From Kitagawia praeruptora (taxonomy: Eukaryota > Streptophyta > Magnoliopsida > Apiales > Apiaceae): a stretch of 64,000 nucleotides of DNA. Of this stretch, positions 1-11,900 are shown piece after piece. Position 1 is the stretch's first letter. Each line of letters starts with the position of its first letter. The position numbers and the translations under genes are program-made. The stretch lies in the NCBI GenBank assembly GCA_037693485.1, contig CM075351.1, positions 14,999,001 to 15,063,000 on the forward strand. Reading direction: 5' to 3'. The notes under the pieces are model-generated. The model was not told the DNA's origin and ran no database searches. It saw nothing but the letters and a program-made list of their open reading frames with translations.

Positions 1-197
1 AAATATAAAAATTACAGAAAAATAGAATAAAATATTCTATGATACACAGAAGTCACATAACACGTATGGGATAATTTTCCTATTTAATAAAAATCATAAC
101 GCGTTTAAATGCATAAAAATTAAACTAACACACAGTAAAATCAACTAAAAATATATTTTAATATAATAAATTACACGAAATTTTTCGGGTCGTTACA
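1..197 (-). mobile_element. end of 3' LTR of a long-LTR retrotransposon (cut by window edge)
   Basis: Bases 1-197 repeat 5448-5644 almost perfectly and end in the same bases (cgttaca). The next bases, 198-210, are ttcttcccccctt, which on the minus strand is a purine-rich polypurine tract directly before an LTR that begins TGTAACGACC. So this is the start of the 3' LTR of an element on the minus strand; the rest lies left of the window. Confidence 0.9.
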
Positions 198-1530
198 TTC
201 TTCCCCCCTTATAAGGATTCCGTCCTCGGAATCAGCTAAGGCAACTAGTGCGGTTCTTTAACTCCTTCATCATCAACACTTGCTTTACAAAAATGGGGAT
301 AGTATCCATTCGTAAACAACTTCTCCAAAATTTCAATTCAACTATAGGGTCTCTATCTGACACAGTTATCACTGGAGTCTTACAACCCATCGTTATTCGT
401 TTCAATTATGGCTCGACCAACCTTCCATTAACATTATCCTTGAGAGAGAGAGTGAACTGATTCCATTGATATGTCACTGATATTCTAATCATTTTAGGAC
501 TTGCTCTTGCTCTTGGCGATTCCGTTGCAAATCTAATTTCTATTAGCGAATTTCACTTATTCTGACCTGATTGGCATATCCTTGAAATTCAATAGAGATA
601 ACAAGAATCATGAAATTTTGAAGAGAACGGATTCCATATCATAGCAAATGTTCCACAATTGTGGTTATGAATTTACGAATTTTTAAAGCAACCTGATTTG
701 AAATAAGAGAATAACTGAGAGATCAATATGATCATATGAACCCGATGTTGCGTGTCTTAGCTCCGACATTTACAAATAAAGGTGGCCAGCCTTCTTGTAA
801 TACACAACACACCAGTGATGGCGTCCCATCCAACTTCTATCACACAGACAGATATACCTGGTGTCCCCTATAAATAGGGTTGTTCATCTCAATTGGAGTA
901 AAGAAGTATGAAAGGAATTCCAAATGTGTTATTTTCCGAAAAGAAGAACCAGGAAGAAAGTACCGAACGAGTGGTACTATATTGCAAATAAAGTTATTAA
1001 CCATTGGAGAAAACAAAAAGTTGAAAGTCTCAAAAATTTGAAAGTAGGTTTCATAATAACCACTGAAATAATTGAGATTCAAAAATGGAGATTGAACACA
1101 AGTGTCAAAATGTCACTGTTTAGAAGATGAGATATATCTTTTTAAAAAAATGCCTCTTTAAGAGAGATATCAAAATAATTCATAGAAAGGAAAGGTATTG
1201 CCAAGGTCTCTCATAATGTCTTCTTTGCCAATTCCTTCGATAGCTCGTCATTCGAATTTAAGCTTCTTCCGTTCCACGTTTTAAAGATATCGATATCGTT
1301 TGTCATCGTCAACTCGTAGTAATCTCTGAAGATTCCACCGTAGACATCTCCATTAGCAAGGCGGTCTATCCAGCTCAGCATAACTATCTCAAACGAGTAC
1401 TCCAATCTTAACTTACTAATTGGTACTATATCCAATAGTCCAACAAGAACTCTACATGAGCTCTGACGTTCCTTACTTAGCTATACACACTCTCGTTTCT
1501 AGTTTACTATAACCCTGCTCTGATACCAAC
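198..1530 (-). mobile_element. short internal region of non-autonomous LTR element
   Basis: Between the two LTRs lie only 1333 bases. They start with the polypurine tract (198-210) and end with the reverse complement of a primer binding site, gctctgatacca at 1517-1528, which is TGGTATCAGAGC on the minus strand and matches the 3' end of plant initiator Met tRNA. No gag, protease, RT, RNase H or integrase motif can be read in any frame. The longest frames are about 60-85 residues and look random, for example 1211-1435 on the minus strand. The element must be moved by enzymes from a relative. Confidence 0.85.
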
Positions 1531-2350
1531 TGTGACACCCCCCAAATCTGGGGTCAGAAGATTTGGTTGTCACGCAAAAATCCTTAAAATAAAACATCTG
1601 TGACCCCAACATACCAAGATCTTTTAAGGTTATAGGGCTAGAAACAAGAATCCAAATTCCATTAGATAAAAAGCATTCCTTCTTTACAACATTCTCTTTG
1701 ATCAAATCTTAAACCACTGGTGTAACTTCGATAAGAAGTACGCCATGCTAACTAGACCATCACATTATAATATTAATAATAATAAATAGTAGAACTCAAT
1801 TATATAAAATAGATCTTACACTAAATCCAGACATCCTGAGCCAAGTCATCTTCGAAATAGCATCAGGCTTCTTCTCTTTCTGAACTGAGCGGATAAGTCT
1901 CGCCAAACCACCTTACTGAAATGTTAGGATTTACAACAGCAAGTATGAGCGAAAGAAATGCTCAGCAAGCGTATAAAATTTTTGATATAAAACCAGGATA
2001 AGTGGGGCATAAAATCAACTGAAATGTAAAACAGTTTATAGAGAAACTGAATCAACAACTGTGATATAATTCAAATCATAACTGAAATCATTTGGCATGT
2101 CATAAAAATGAGTCATCTGCCAATTCACAATATAATATAGCCATTCGGCCGATATGGATTGGATATATATATATATATATAACTGAACACCATTGCCCCC
2201 TGATCAGGTTCTAAGGCAATGGGACCCTCTATACTCCACCGATATTCTCTTTTTTTCCGTGTGTGTATAGTCCGGATTTCTGGGGTACCCAAAATAGGCA
2301 AGTAATGTTAGCCTATAGGAAGATGGAATGGTTACCATATCCTCCTTAAA

Positions 2351-2497
2351 TATTGCTGGACCATGACAGCAACCATGGCCTCCTACGCTTTATCAGTTTC
2401 CAATAAATATTGCTGGACCATGACATCAACCATGGCCTCCTACGCTTAACATATTTTGCTGGACCATGACAGCAACCATGGCCTCCTACGCTTTAAA
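2351..2497. repeat. three direct repeats of about 40 bp inside the LTR
   Basis: The block starting ttgctggaccatgaca and ending ggcctcctacgctt occurs at about 2351, 2409 and 2458. The copies differ by one or two bases and are separated by short AT-rich spacers. The core ccatg(g) is partly palindromic. Confidence 0.85.
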
Positions 2498-3239
2498 ATT
2501 TTCCAATCCAATAGAGCAATTTCCGAATTCAACAGGAAATGCTTAGTTTCACATACAGTTCACATCCCTATTATTTACTACGATAATAAGGATATGAAGA
2601 GTTTATCTTAAACAATTCCCCACATCAAGGGTATCAATATCAAGCAACTGTGTTCGCACAAAAAATATTTAAGAATCACGAATAGCTCTGAACAATAGCT
2701 ATTCGTCATGATATGAATCAATGAAACATAAAATAAACAGTGTATAAGATGATCAAGAAAATACTTGCCTCTGGTCCTTAGCTGTTGCGCAAAGTCGAAG
2801 TAACACATCTATCTTCTTCTTCTATCTTACGGCATCACAATTTCTGTTATAATCATTCGTTGGTTTGACGCTCTTGCGATTGCCACGAGTCTGATCCGTC
2901 GACATCGAGCCCGCGCGTCTACTTCTATAATCAAGCATAAGCTGGTACATCAGTCTTCAGACATCAAGTTCTACTTTTCTAAACACTTACAAACTCCATT
3001 CGAACATATTAACCCTGCTTACCAATATCTCTGTCCGAAGAAAATAATTGGAAATGTCCCCTTTGAACATAGACGTTTTCCCGGTGTTAAAACACCTCGC
3101 AAGTAAACCAGCAATTCCACAAACAATACTTTCATCTCCAACCTTCTTTATTACAATCCACACAATACTGCATCCATCTCCAACTTTCTTCGTCTCATAC
3201 CAACTTAACTCCGCTGACATTCCTAAGTCAATATTTACC

Positions 3240-3465
3240 AATTAATCCTCGAATTAAACATTTATGCATTCAACTTAGTCCAACTCAATCTATAAATAAT
3301 CCTCAAAACATTTATCTTATTCCTCAATAAAGAAACATGAAAATCAATTAATCCTCAAGACACGATTAATCCTCGAGATAACAATTAATCCTTGAAATAA
3401 GTCATTAATCCTCAAGACAATAATTAACCCTAGAGATAATCATTAATCCTCGAATTAAATACATA
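3240..3465. repeat. degenerate short tandem repeat, attaatcctc-type
   Basis: About eight spaced copies of attaatcctcgaa/attaatcctcaaga occur between 3240 and 3460 in the long LTR, with a spacing near 20-30 bases. No coding sense is apparent. Confidence 0.7.
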
Positions 3466-5644
3466 TTTACCTGTCACATAACCAATTAACACATAGCATA
3501 TACGGCTCACAAATAAAAGAGCACTCAAATTATTCATAGAATATTTACAAATCACTAATAGATAATCAAAGAATAATAACACGCAATTCACATAATCACA
3601 TAGCAAGCTTGATCAGATCATGAAAAGATTTTATCCAATATTTTTAAAACAGAAAACGGGTCAAAACCCTAATTATCGGATATAATCGACTCAATAAAAA
3701 GGTTTGGTAAAAAGTCGACCAAAATTTAAAAGTTGAATTTTAACTTAAAACTATTTTTATAAGAACCGGGTCATTTTTCTGATTCCAGAAATACTTTTCT
3801 CGTTGAAAACGGATAAACGGTTTAATTAATACGCAATTAATAAGAATAATTCAAATAATAATTAAATTAATTGATTATTCAAATTAATTATTTATTAATC
3901 AACCCCTAAAATAAACAAATATTTTATCATAAAAAGATTTAAATTTAATTAAGTCAATTAAATATTTAAATAATAATTAATTAATATAATTAATCAATTA
4001 AAATGAATTAATCAATTAATTAAATCAATTAAATTATTATTTAAAAATCATTACCTAATTAAATTTAATTTTTAGAAATTAAAATAATAATAAATAAAAG
4101 AAATCTGAATTTTAGAAAAATTCTATAAAAATTTGACCCAAAAACATTTTTCTGAAAAGTTTTAAGATTTTGAAGATCAAAATGTTACTATTCATCACCA
4201 CCTATGCTGTTCTTCGTATGAATGCTTCGAAGAAAACCACCTCCAACAATGGAGGTTTCTCCAGAATCCGGTCACCGGAAAATTGTCCGGCGAACTTCCG
4301 GCGACCATAACTTTCACAACACAAAACCAAATCAAGCGTGTAAAATATGGATCTTGACTAAAATTTCATGACAAACTCAACCGTGCCAACGGAAACAACA
4401 AAAACGCGACCAAAACGACCGAAAGTTGAAGAAAAACTCGTCGCCGGCGAGCTTCAACCAAAAATCCGGTCAAAAATTCGTTTTCCTTCATTTCTAAACC
4501 AAATCGCGTGTTTAACATCACAAAATGAAGCTTATAACTCATACAATCTTTCCCCCATAACTACTAACGCAAACAATTAACACACACAACGGACTATTGA
4601 TTCAAAGTTTCGGTTAAAACTTTAAAACTCGAATATCACAATCCGGCAATATAATGATGCAATTGACCACATAAATCGACTCCAAATGATCATATAAAGC
4701 TATTGGAATCATCAAAACAACCGGAAAATCACTCAATCAAAAAGCCCCAAATTAGGCTCAAGAACCCTAATTTTCGAATTGAACAAACTAGCAATATAAC
4801 GATGAAATTTAGCATGGAATTGAACTCCTGGAATCAATATGAAGCTATACAAACAATCAATTCAACCGGAAAATCAAAGAATCAAAAAGCCCCAAATTAA
4901 TGAAGAACCCTAATTTTTGCAGATTCAAAAGAAAATTAATATAAAATTAGATATTTACCCAACACGAAAATTGATTGTAGATTATGAAACTAGATGATGA
5001 GAGCTTCGATTCGACTACAAGATCGCCAAAATCAGATGTCTATAACACTTTCAAATTCAGCTTTGATCCTCAAGAACAGGAGAGAGAGAATATTATTTAT
5101 TTATATATAAAAACTGATTTTTATGATTTATTAATTAAAAAAATTAAATCTGATTTCTATTTATATTAATCAAAAATTAATACCCCAAAAATATTTTTAA
5201 CCCCTAATTAAAATCATTAAGCCTTAAAAATAATTTTTATGGGATAAAAATGTAAAATTTTTATTTTTAAACAAATATAATATAAATGCCAAAATTCCCC
5301 AAAAATTATGAATATTACAAAAATTACAACATGATGCATTTTTAAACATCCTATTATTATATAAAAATAATTTTATGAAAAACAGGGTCTCGAATACAAT
5401 ATAGGGGCCGCGTCCGAAAATTAAAATGCAAAATAACTGTATTCTAAAAATATAAAAATTACAGAAAAATAGAATAAAATATTCTATGATACACAGAAGT
5501 CACATAACACGTATGGGATAATTTTCCTATTTAATAAAAATCATAACGCGTTTAAATGCATAAAAATTAAACTAACACACAGTAAAATCAACTAAAAATA
5601 TATTTTAATATAATAAATTACACGAAATTTTTCGGGTCGTTACA

Positions 5645-7635
5645 CTTATAATCCTATGTCGACGTTCAACCATACCTGTTTGTTCTGGAGTATAGGGGCA
5701 TGAAATCTGATGGATGATACCTGTTGCAAGAAAATGAGATGCTAGACGATGATTAACAAATTCTCCTCCTCCATCAGAGTGAAAAACTTTAATCTGCTTA
5801 TTAAATTGTCTTTGAACATATTGTTCAAATGCTAAGAAAGCAGTAAATAAATCAGATTTACATTGCAGAGGAATAATCCAAGTATATCTCGAATAGTCAT
5901 CAACCAAACATGCATAAAAACGAAACTTCCCAATAGATGAAACTGGGGCAGGTCCCCACAAATCACAATGTACTTTATCAAAAATATTAGAACTAGAATT
6001 CTTAGATAAACTGAATGGAAGTTTGCTTAATTTTCCTAACTGACAACTATCACATAGAAAGTCAGGTTTTGGTGAGCTAGCAACTTCGATCAGTCCTTTA
6101 TTCTTCAACAAGTTAACAGTAGAAAATTGTGGGTGTCCCAAGCGTTGATGCCACAAGTTTGCAGTGCCAGATTTGAATCGATTAGAGAAAAGTGCTTGTG
6201 GTTCATCAGTCAAGACATATAAATTACCCTTTCGATTCCCTGTTAGAAGCAAATGACCCGTGGCCCGTTCCTTTACACAAAAACCATCATTAGTAAATTC
6301 ACAGTTAACAGGAAACTGAGAAGTGAGTTGACTGATAGACAATAAATTTTTCTGCAAATGTGGTACTAGAAGGACATCATGGAGAGGCAATACATTATTA
6401 TTTTGCTTTATAGAAGACTTACCAACACCAATTATGGGTAGTGAAGATCCATCTCCAATGATAATTGAGTCAGAACCATTATACTTATGAATGTGTTTTA
6501 ACATACCTTGTTGTCCAGTCATGTGGTTTGAAGCTCCTGTGTCTGAAGTCCACTCTGTGTCAACAACAGAGTTGTCCAGTGTAAGTGCTGCTAGTGCTTG
6601 TGGTAATTCATGGTTATTCCTAGATTTCTTTGGCAACCACCAGCAGATTTTGGCAATGTGTCCAAGTTTGTTGCAAATTTGGCATGTAGCATCTCGATAG
6701 GAATCTCTTTCTCCTGCAGTCATTCTTCGTTCTCCAGGTGGTGGGGGTCTTCTTTGTTGTGGACCATCAGTACCTTGATATCCTTGTGACTGGTCACGTG
6801 GTTGTTGAGCTTGGAAGCCTCGACCAATGGAGGAAAAATCACTCTGATGATTTCTGGGAGAGAAGTTTCTTGTTTGTTTTGGTTTTTGTTGTTGGCCATA
6901 AAAGGCTAAATGTGGTGTGTGTGAAGAAAGTGAGACATCATGCTGATTGGAGAACCAATTTCGACGATGATCAAGATTTTGCATCTGTGAGATTACTTCA
7001 GAATAGGTTGGCCTGGGAGGTTTTAGCATTGTTATGGTGAAGGTTTCATATTGTGGTCCAAGACTTGTGAGCAAGCAAAATATTTTTTCTTGATCTAGAA
7101 CAGGCTTGCCAATGGCAGCAAGATTATCACATAGACTTTTAAAAACTCGTATGTACTCTGTAATGGTTTTGTTTTCTTCCTTTCGCAAGTAGGTTAGCTG
7201 TTGTCGAAGTGTGAATTCTCTTTCTTGAGAGTCTTGGGCATATGCCTCTTTAAGTGCTTCCCAGACTGATGATGATGTGTGTAATCCAATGACAAGTCCA
7301 AGGGCTTCTTCTGAGAGGGTTCAAATTATCCATCCCCGTAGGAGCCGATCAGACTTTTGCCAAGCAATGAATTCTTTTGTTAAAGTTGTAGATACTGTTT
7401 CTGTGTTTGTGGTTGTTGTGTTTGTGTTTGTGGTTGTTGTGTTTGTGTTTGTTGTGTTTGTGGATTCTGGAATTTGAGGTGTATATTTTGTTGGTGTGAT
7501 TGCATCTTTTGTGAGGTGATCACTGAGATCTTGACTTTCAGCTAGGCTTAGTACTTGTTCTCTCCATAAAGGGTAGTTTGATGGTGTGAGTTTGAGTGTA
7601 ACAAAGTTACCAACATTCAGAGATAATGAACTCAT
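5645..7635 (-). pseudogene. Ty1-copia gag-pol, disrupted (gag, protease, integrase; RT missing)
   Basis: Translated on the minus strand from the Met at 7635. The start is a copia gag N-terminus with LTPSNYPLWREQVL, then a UBN2-type gag. A CCHC zinc knuckle follows (CQICNKLGHIAKIC), then the protease active site DTGASNHMTG. Next is the GAG-pre-integrase zinc finger (WHQRLGHP and CDSCQLGK), then an integrase core with its first Asp near HCDLWGP, the second in FHSDGGGEF, and the downstream GMVERRHR. Two lesions are visible. A TGA at 7321-7323 interrupts an otherwise single frame. At 5644/5645 the integrase is cut by the long LTR element, so the rest of integrase, RT and RNase H are not in the window. 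Upstream at 7663-7674 lies the initiator-Met-type primer binding site. The element is dead. Confidence 0.93.
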
Positions 7636-7662
7636 GATAGAAGCGGAATGTGAGATCGACTC

Positions 7663-8121
7663 GCTCTGATACCAAGAGAAAAAACAGAATGTGGAGAGAA
7701 ACTAAAGTAGTGTTTATTGATTTGTTGATTTGGTAAGTAATACAACTGCAGAAGCTACATTATATAGAGATAGAATACATGAAGAAAGAACATCTAACAT
7801 GGGAAATACTAAGCCAAGCACATGGAGCTAACATGGGAGCACACTGTGATCATTACAGTCATGGAGGTAACATGGGCGCATAAGTTGAGATTGAACTGGC
7901 AAGATGTGATTATTGAAGGAAAGCTGTCATGGGCATAACAAATCTGTAATGGGCATAACAAATGTAATCTGTCATGGGCATAACAAATCTGTCATGGGCA
8001 TAACATGGTGTTGTGGAATGATCGAGCTGACACTGTCTTGAGCACATGGAGAACATCCTGAAATACCCTCATCTTGAGCATGAACTTTGTTACTCAGAAG
8101 ATTCTTGAAACCAAACAACAT
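7663..8121 (-). mobile_element. probable 5' LTR and primer binding site of the copia element
   Basis: gctctgatacca at 7663-7674 is the reverse complement of TGGTATCAGAGC and sits just upstream of the gag start, so bases to its right are the 5' LTR. A TATA-like tctatataatg (minus strand, about 7757-7772) fits an LTR promoter. The outer end is uncertain; a TG start (tgttgtttgg on the minus strand) near 8121 is my best guess. The 3' LTR is outside the window, so it cannot be checked by pairing. Confidence 0.6.
7920..8008. repeat. four direct repeats of a 17-20-bp unit in the copia LTR
   Basis: The unit ctgt(c/a)atgggcataacaaat recurs four times between about 7926 and 8006, upstream of the presumed TATA box on the minus strand. 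Short U3 repeats of this type are often enhancer-like in LTRs; that role is inferred. Confidence 0.75.
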
Positions 8122-8711
8122 TCTTCAATCATAAACGTTTTCAATGAGTGTAACCTTATTACTTCACACCTTATAACTCCTCATACTCATTGACTGCATC
8201 ATGTTTGTTAATGAATAGAAGGTGGGATAAATTAAACTTGTCACCATTTTTAATGGTCGTCTGTTTTATACCAACTTGCCCCCGCTTGTTGATTTTGTTG
8301 TTTATACTACCAACCACCTTGTTCCTCTTCTTCACCTTTTTTATTATACCAACCTCCTTCCGCTTCCTCTTTTTCTTCCTTCCATCTTCACTTCTCCAAC
8401 ACCTCACCTTGCCCCATAGTCTTCTCTGATCTGCTTTTTCTTCCGTTAGTTTGCTTTGCTTTTTCTCCGATCTATATTTGTCTATTAGGGTTTGATAAAA
8501 TGGGTTAAAATTAAGTTGGGTCCGATCCATAAATAAAAATATTAATCTACAAACAATCCATCCGAGTCCAATTCGCAGGCCCATCCAAGCCCTGTAATCA
8601 AAACTATCACATTTAACAAAATAATTAGTATTTCAAAATAATTTAATTTTATCATTTATATCCTTATCTATACTATCTATACTATGCTATACTATAATAA
8701 CCAAGGATATA
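8122..8711. other. intergenic, no gene seen
   Basis: Low-complexity pyrimidine- and purine-rich sequence. A 137-residue minus-strand frame at 8171-8584 is dominated by Lys/Arg runs (poly-purine bias) and resembles no protein family I know. From about 8618 onward the sequence is repeated after the CACTA element. Confidence 0.6.
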
Positions 8712-8775
8712 TCTATACTATATTATTATAAACAAAAGGGGTATAATTTGTAGTTTGGTTATCCCCTATTTTTGG
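8618..8775 (+). repeat. direct repeat, left copy (see 12785-12905)
   Basis: The stretch from attagtatttcaaaataat through ttatccttatctatactatc to ttggttatcccctatttttggttatc recurs, with small gaps, at 12785-12905. The two copies flank the CACTA element but are not its target duplication. Confidence 0.75.
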
Positions 8776-8943
8776 TTATCCTTTTTTTTAGTTATTCCAC
8801 TATTAAAAAAGAATTTAAAAAGAAAAAAATAAAAAACCAAAACATATATGCACGTATTGTTGTTAGTAGTTTTCTATATCAATTCAATGACGGTCTCCTC
8901 TCCATAGAATCCATGTTGCCCACTGACACCTATACTATACTAT

Positions 8944-11900
8944 CACTACAACAAATTCGGCTAAATTCGACCGGAACAAAACGGTCGAAATTAACTAATT
9001 TTGATCTGATATGGTCGAAATTAGCTAATTTCGACCGTTTTGAAGTTGGTCGTTTTTAGCACGGTCGAAAATAACATAAACGGTCAAAAATAGCTAATTT
9101 CGACCGACTAAATTCGACCGAATAAATTCGACTAACTAAATTCAACCAACTAAATTCGATCGAATTTGGTCGAAATTATAAATTTGGCAAAAAATTTGAA
9201 TTTTGGAAATTTCGAATTTTGGAGCCTAAACTGTACTAAATTCGACCAAATATGGTTGAATGTAATATACTAATTTCGACCAAATATGGTTGAATGTTAT
9301 ATACTAAATTCGACTAAATATGATCGAATTTAAGAAACCCCGATTTAAAAAAAAAATGGCAGCAGAATCTGCTGCTCTTTGAATCTAACGTTGATTTTGT
9401 GTAGCTTAGCATGTAGGATTCAGTTTGGTTACTCAAACTCATGATTTGGAGGTCAATAACATCTCCAAAACAGCTTCGATCCTCAAGAACATGAAGAACA
9501 CTCAAGAACACGAAGAACATTAAGAACACGACAATCAAACTTCGATTTCTATACGATATTGAACTCGAAATTCAACATATAATATATGAAATTGACTGGA
9601 AAAACATACTCTACATGATGGAAACATCAAAATCAGCAACCAATTATGTTTACAAAAATTCATAATTTTGATAAGTAAATTCGAATTTAATTAAAAAAAT
9701 AGGAGAAATTAATAAATTATACCCCTACAAAATCTGACGATGTTTTTTGATTGAGGATGATGAGAGCTTTGATTCGACTATAAGAGCGTTCAAATCGGTT
9801 ATGGATAGCGCCTCCAAATGTTGGTTTGATTATTGAAAACTCAAGAACATAAAAAGAAAGAATATAAAAATAAATTGATGTGTATTTTTGTATGAGAAGA
9901 AGAATGGAGTAGAAGTATAAAAGAATGTTTATGAGAGAATATGAATGGATGAAGAATACAAAAGAGAAAGAAATGAATGTAATTGAATTAATGGCTACTA
10001 TGAAATATTTTAAAAAGAAATGGATGGTCTAGATTAATTTTATAGAGCAATAAATGTGGCAATCCATGTGCTTCCCCCTTAGCCAATAGAAACATGACAC
10101 GTGGCAACAAATAATTTTTTGCATCTGAAAATTACCTTTTTCAACCTTATTTGGTTGAAAATAATAGCACGGCTAAATTCAACCGACTTTGGTCGAAATT
10201 AGCTAAATTCGACCAAAGTCGGTCCAAATTAGCTAAATAATTTGATTTTCCACTCTTTTTTAATTAGTTTGTATAATTACTTGATACATTTAATAAAATT
10301 AGGAAAAAAAGGTCAAATTTTTATTTAAAATTTATACACAACCAAGTAGTCATAATAACTAATTTTGTGATAAATTTTACCTTACTTCCACTAATTTGCC
10401 TAATAATTTGATTTTCCATCCATTTTTAATTAGTTTATAATTAAAATAAATTTAAAAAATTAAATAAAAATAGGACATTTTTTAAAAACTATTTCTCGAT
10501 GATCCAACCGTACGGATGTCAAGATATATCTAATTAAATGACATTTCCAAATTTTTAAAAAATAAAAAATTAATTTGATTGGAGATCTTAGTAGAACACT
10601 ATTATATTTTCTAGTACCCGTAACTAGTGATTTGTCCCATTTATTGCTTCTATTTTTTAAAAACTATTTCTCGATGATCCAACCGTACGGATGTCAAGAT
10701 ATATCTAATTAAATGACATTTCCAAATTTTTAAAAAATAAAAAATTAATTTGATTGGATATCTTAGTAGAACACTATTATATTTTCTAGTACCCATAACT
10801 AGTGATTTGTCCCATATTATTGCTTCTATTTTTTAAAAACTATTTCTCGATGATTCAACCGTACGGATGTCAAGATATATCTAATTAAATTATATTCCCA
10901 AATTTTTAAAAAATAAAAAATTAATTTGGTTGGAGATCTTAGTAGAACACTATTATATTTTCTAGTACCCGTAACTAGTGATTTGTCCCATTTATTGCTT
11001 CTATTTTTTAAAAACTATTTCTCGATGATCCAACCGTACGGATGTCAAGATATATCTAATTAAATTATATTCCAAAATTTTTAAAAAATAAAAAATTAAT
11101 TTTGTTGGAGATCTTAGTAGAACACTATTATATTTTCTAGTACCCGTAACTAGTGATTTGTCCCATTTATTGCTTCTATTTTTTAAAAACTATTTCTCGA
11201 TGATCCAACCATACGGATGTCAAGATATATCTAATTAAATGACATTTCCAAATTTTTAAAAAATAAAAAATTAATTTGATTGGAGATCTTAGTAGAACAC
11301 TATTATATTTTCTAGTACCCATAACTAGTGATTTGTCCCATACTATTGCTTCTATTTTTTAAAAACTATTTCTCGATGATTCAACCGTACGGATGTCAAG
11401 ATATATCTAATTAAATTATATTCCCAAATTTTTAAAAAATAAAAAATTAATTTGGTTGGAGATCTTAGTAGAACACTATTATATTTTCTAGTACCCGTAA
11501 CTAGTGATTTGTCCCATTTATTGCTTCAATTTTTTAAAAACTATTTCTCGATGATCCAACCGTACGGATGTCAAGATATATCTAATTAAATTATATTCCC
11601 AAATTTTTAAAAAATAAAAAATTAATTTTGTTGGAGATCTTAGTAGAACACTATTATATTTTCTAGTACCCGTAACTAATGATTTGTCCCATTTATTGCT
11701 TCTATTTTTTAAAAACTATTTCTCGATGATCCAACCGTACGGATGTCAAGATATATCTAATTAAATTATATTCCCAAATTTTTAAAAATAAAAAATTAAT
11801 TTGGTTGGAGATCTTAGTAGAACACTATTATATTTTCTAGTACCCGTAACTAGTGATTTGTCCCATTTATTGTTTCTATTTTTTAAAAACTATTTCTCGA

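Larger units (their letters stand above)
1531..5644 (-). mobile_element. 5' LTR, about 4.1 kb, of the non-autonomous (LARD-like) element
   Basis: Begins tgtgacaccc and ends gggtcgttaca on the plus strand, so it has TG..CA ends. It abuts the primer binding site on the left and interrupts a copia integrase frame on the right. Its right-hand 197 bases are the same as the window's first 197. A 4114-bp LTR on a 1.3-kb interior is the layout known as LARD (large retrotransposon derivative). The LTR is AT-rich and non-coding. A TATA-like stretch near 5097-5112 (minus strand) before a CT-rich leader may be its promoter. The 5-bp target duplication would be cttat (5645-5649), but the partner lies outside the window. 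Confidence 0.88.

Noticed and set aside
1211..1435. Gag or accessory protein in the interior of the long-LTR element
   Set aside because: The 74-codon frame has no zinc knuckle, gag helix or other motif and no conserved neighbour.
8171..8584. 137-codon minus-strand frame
   Set aside because: Lys/Arg/Glu-rich because of a purine-rich strand; no family pattern, no splice or promoter context.
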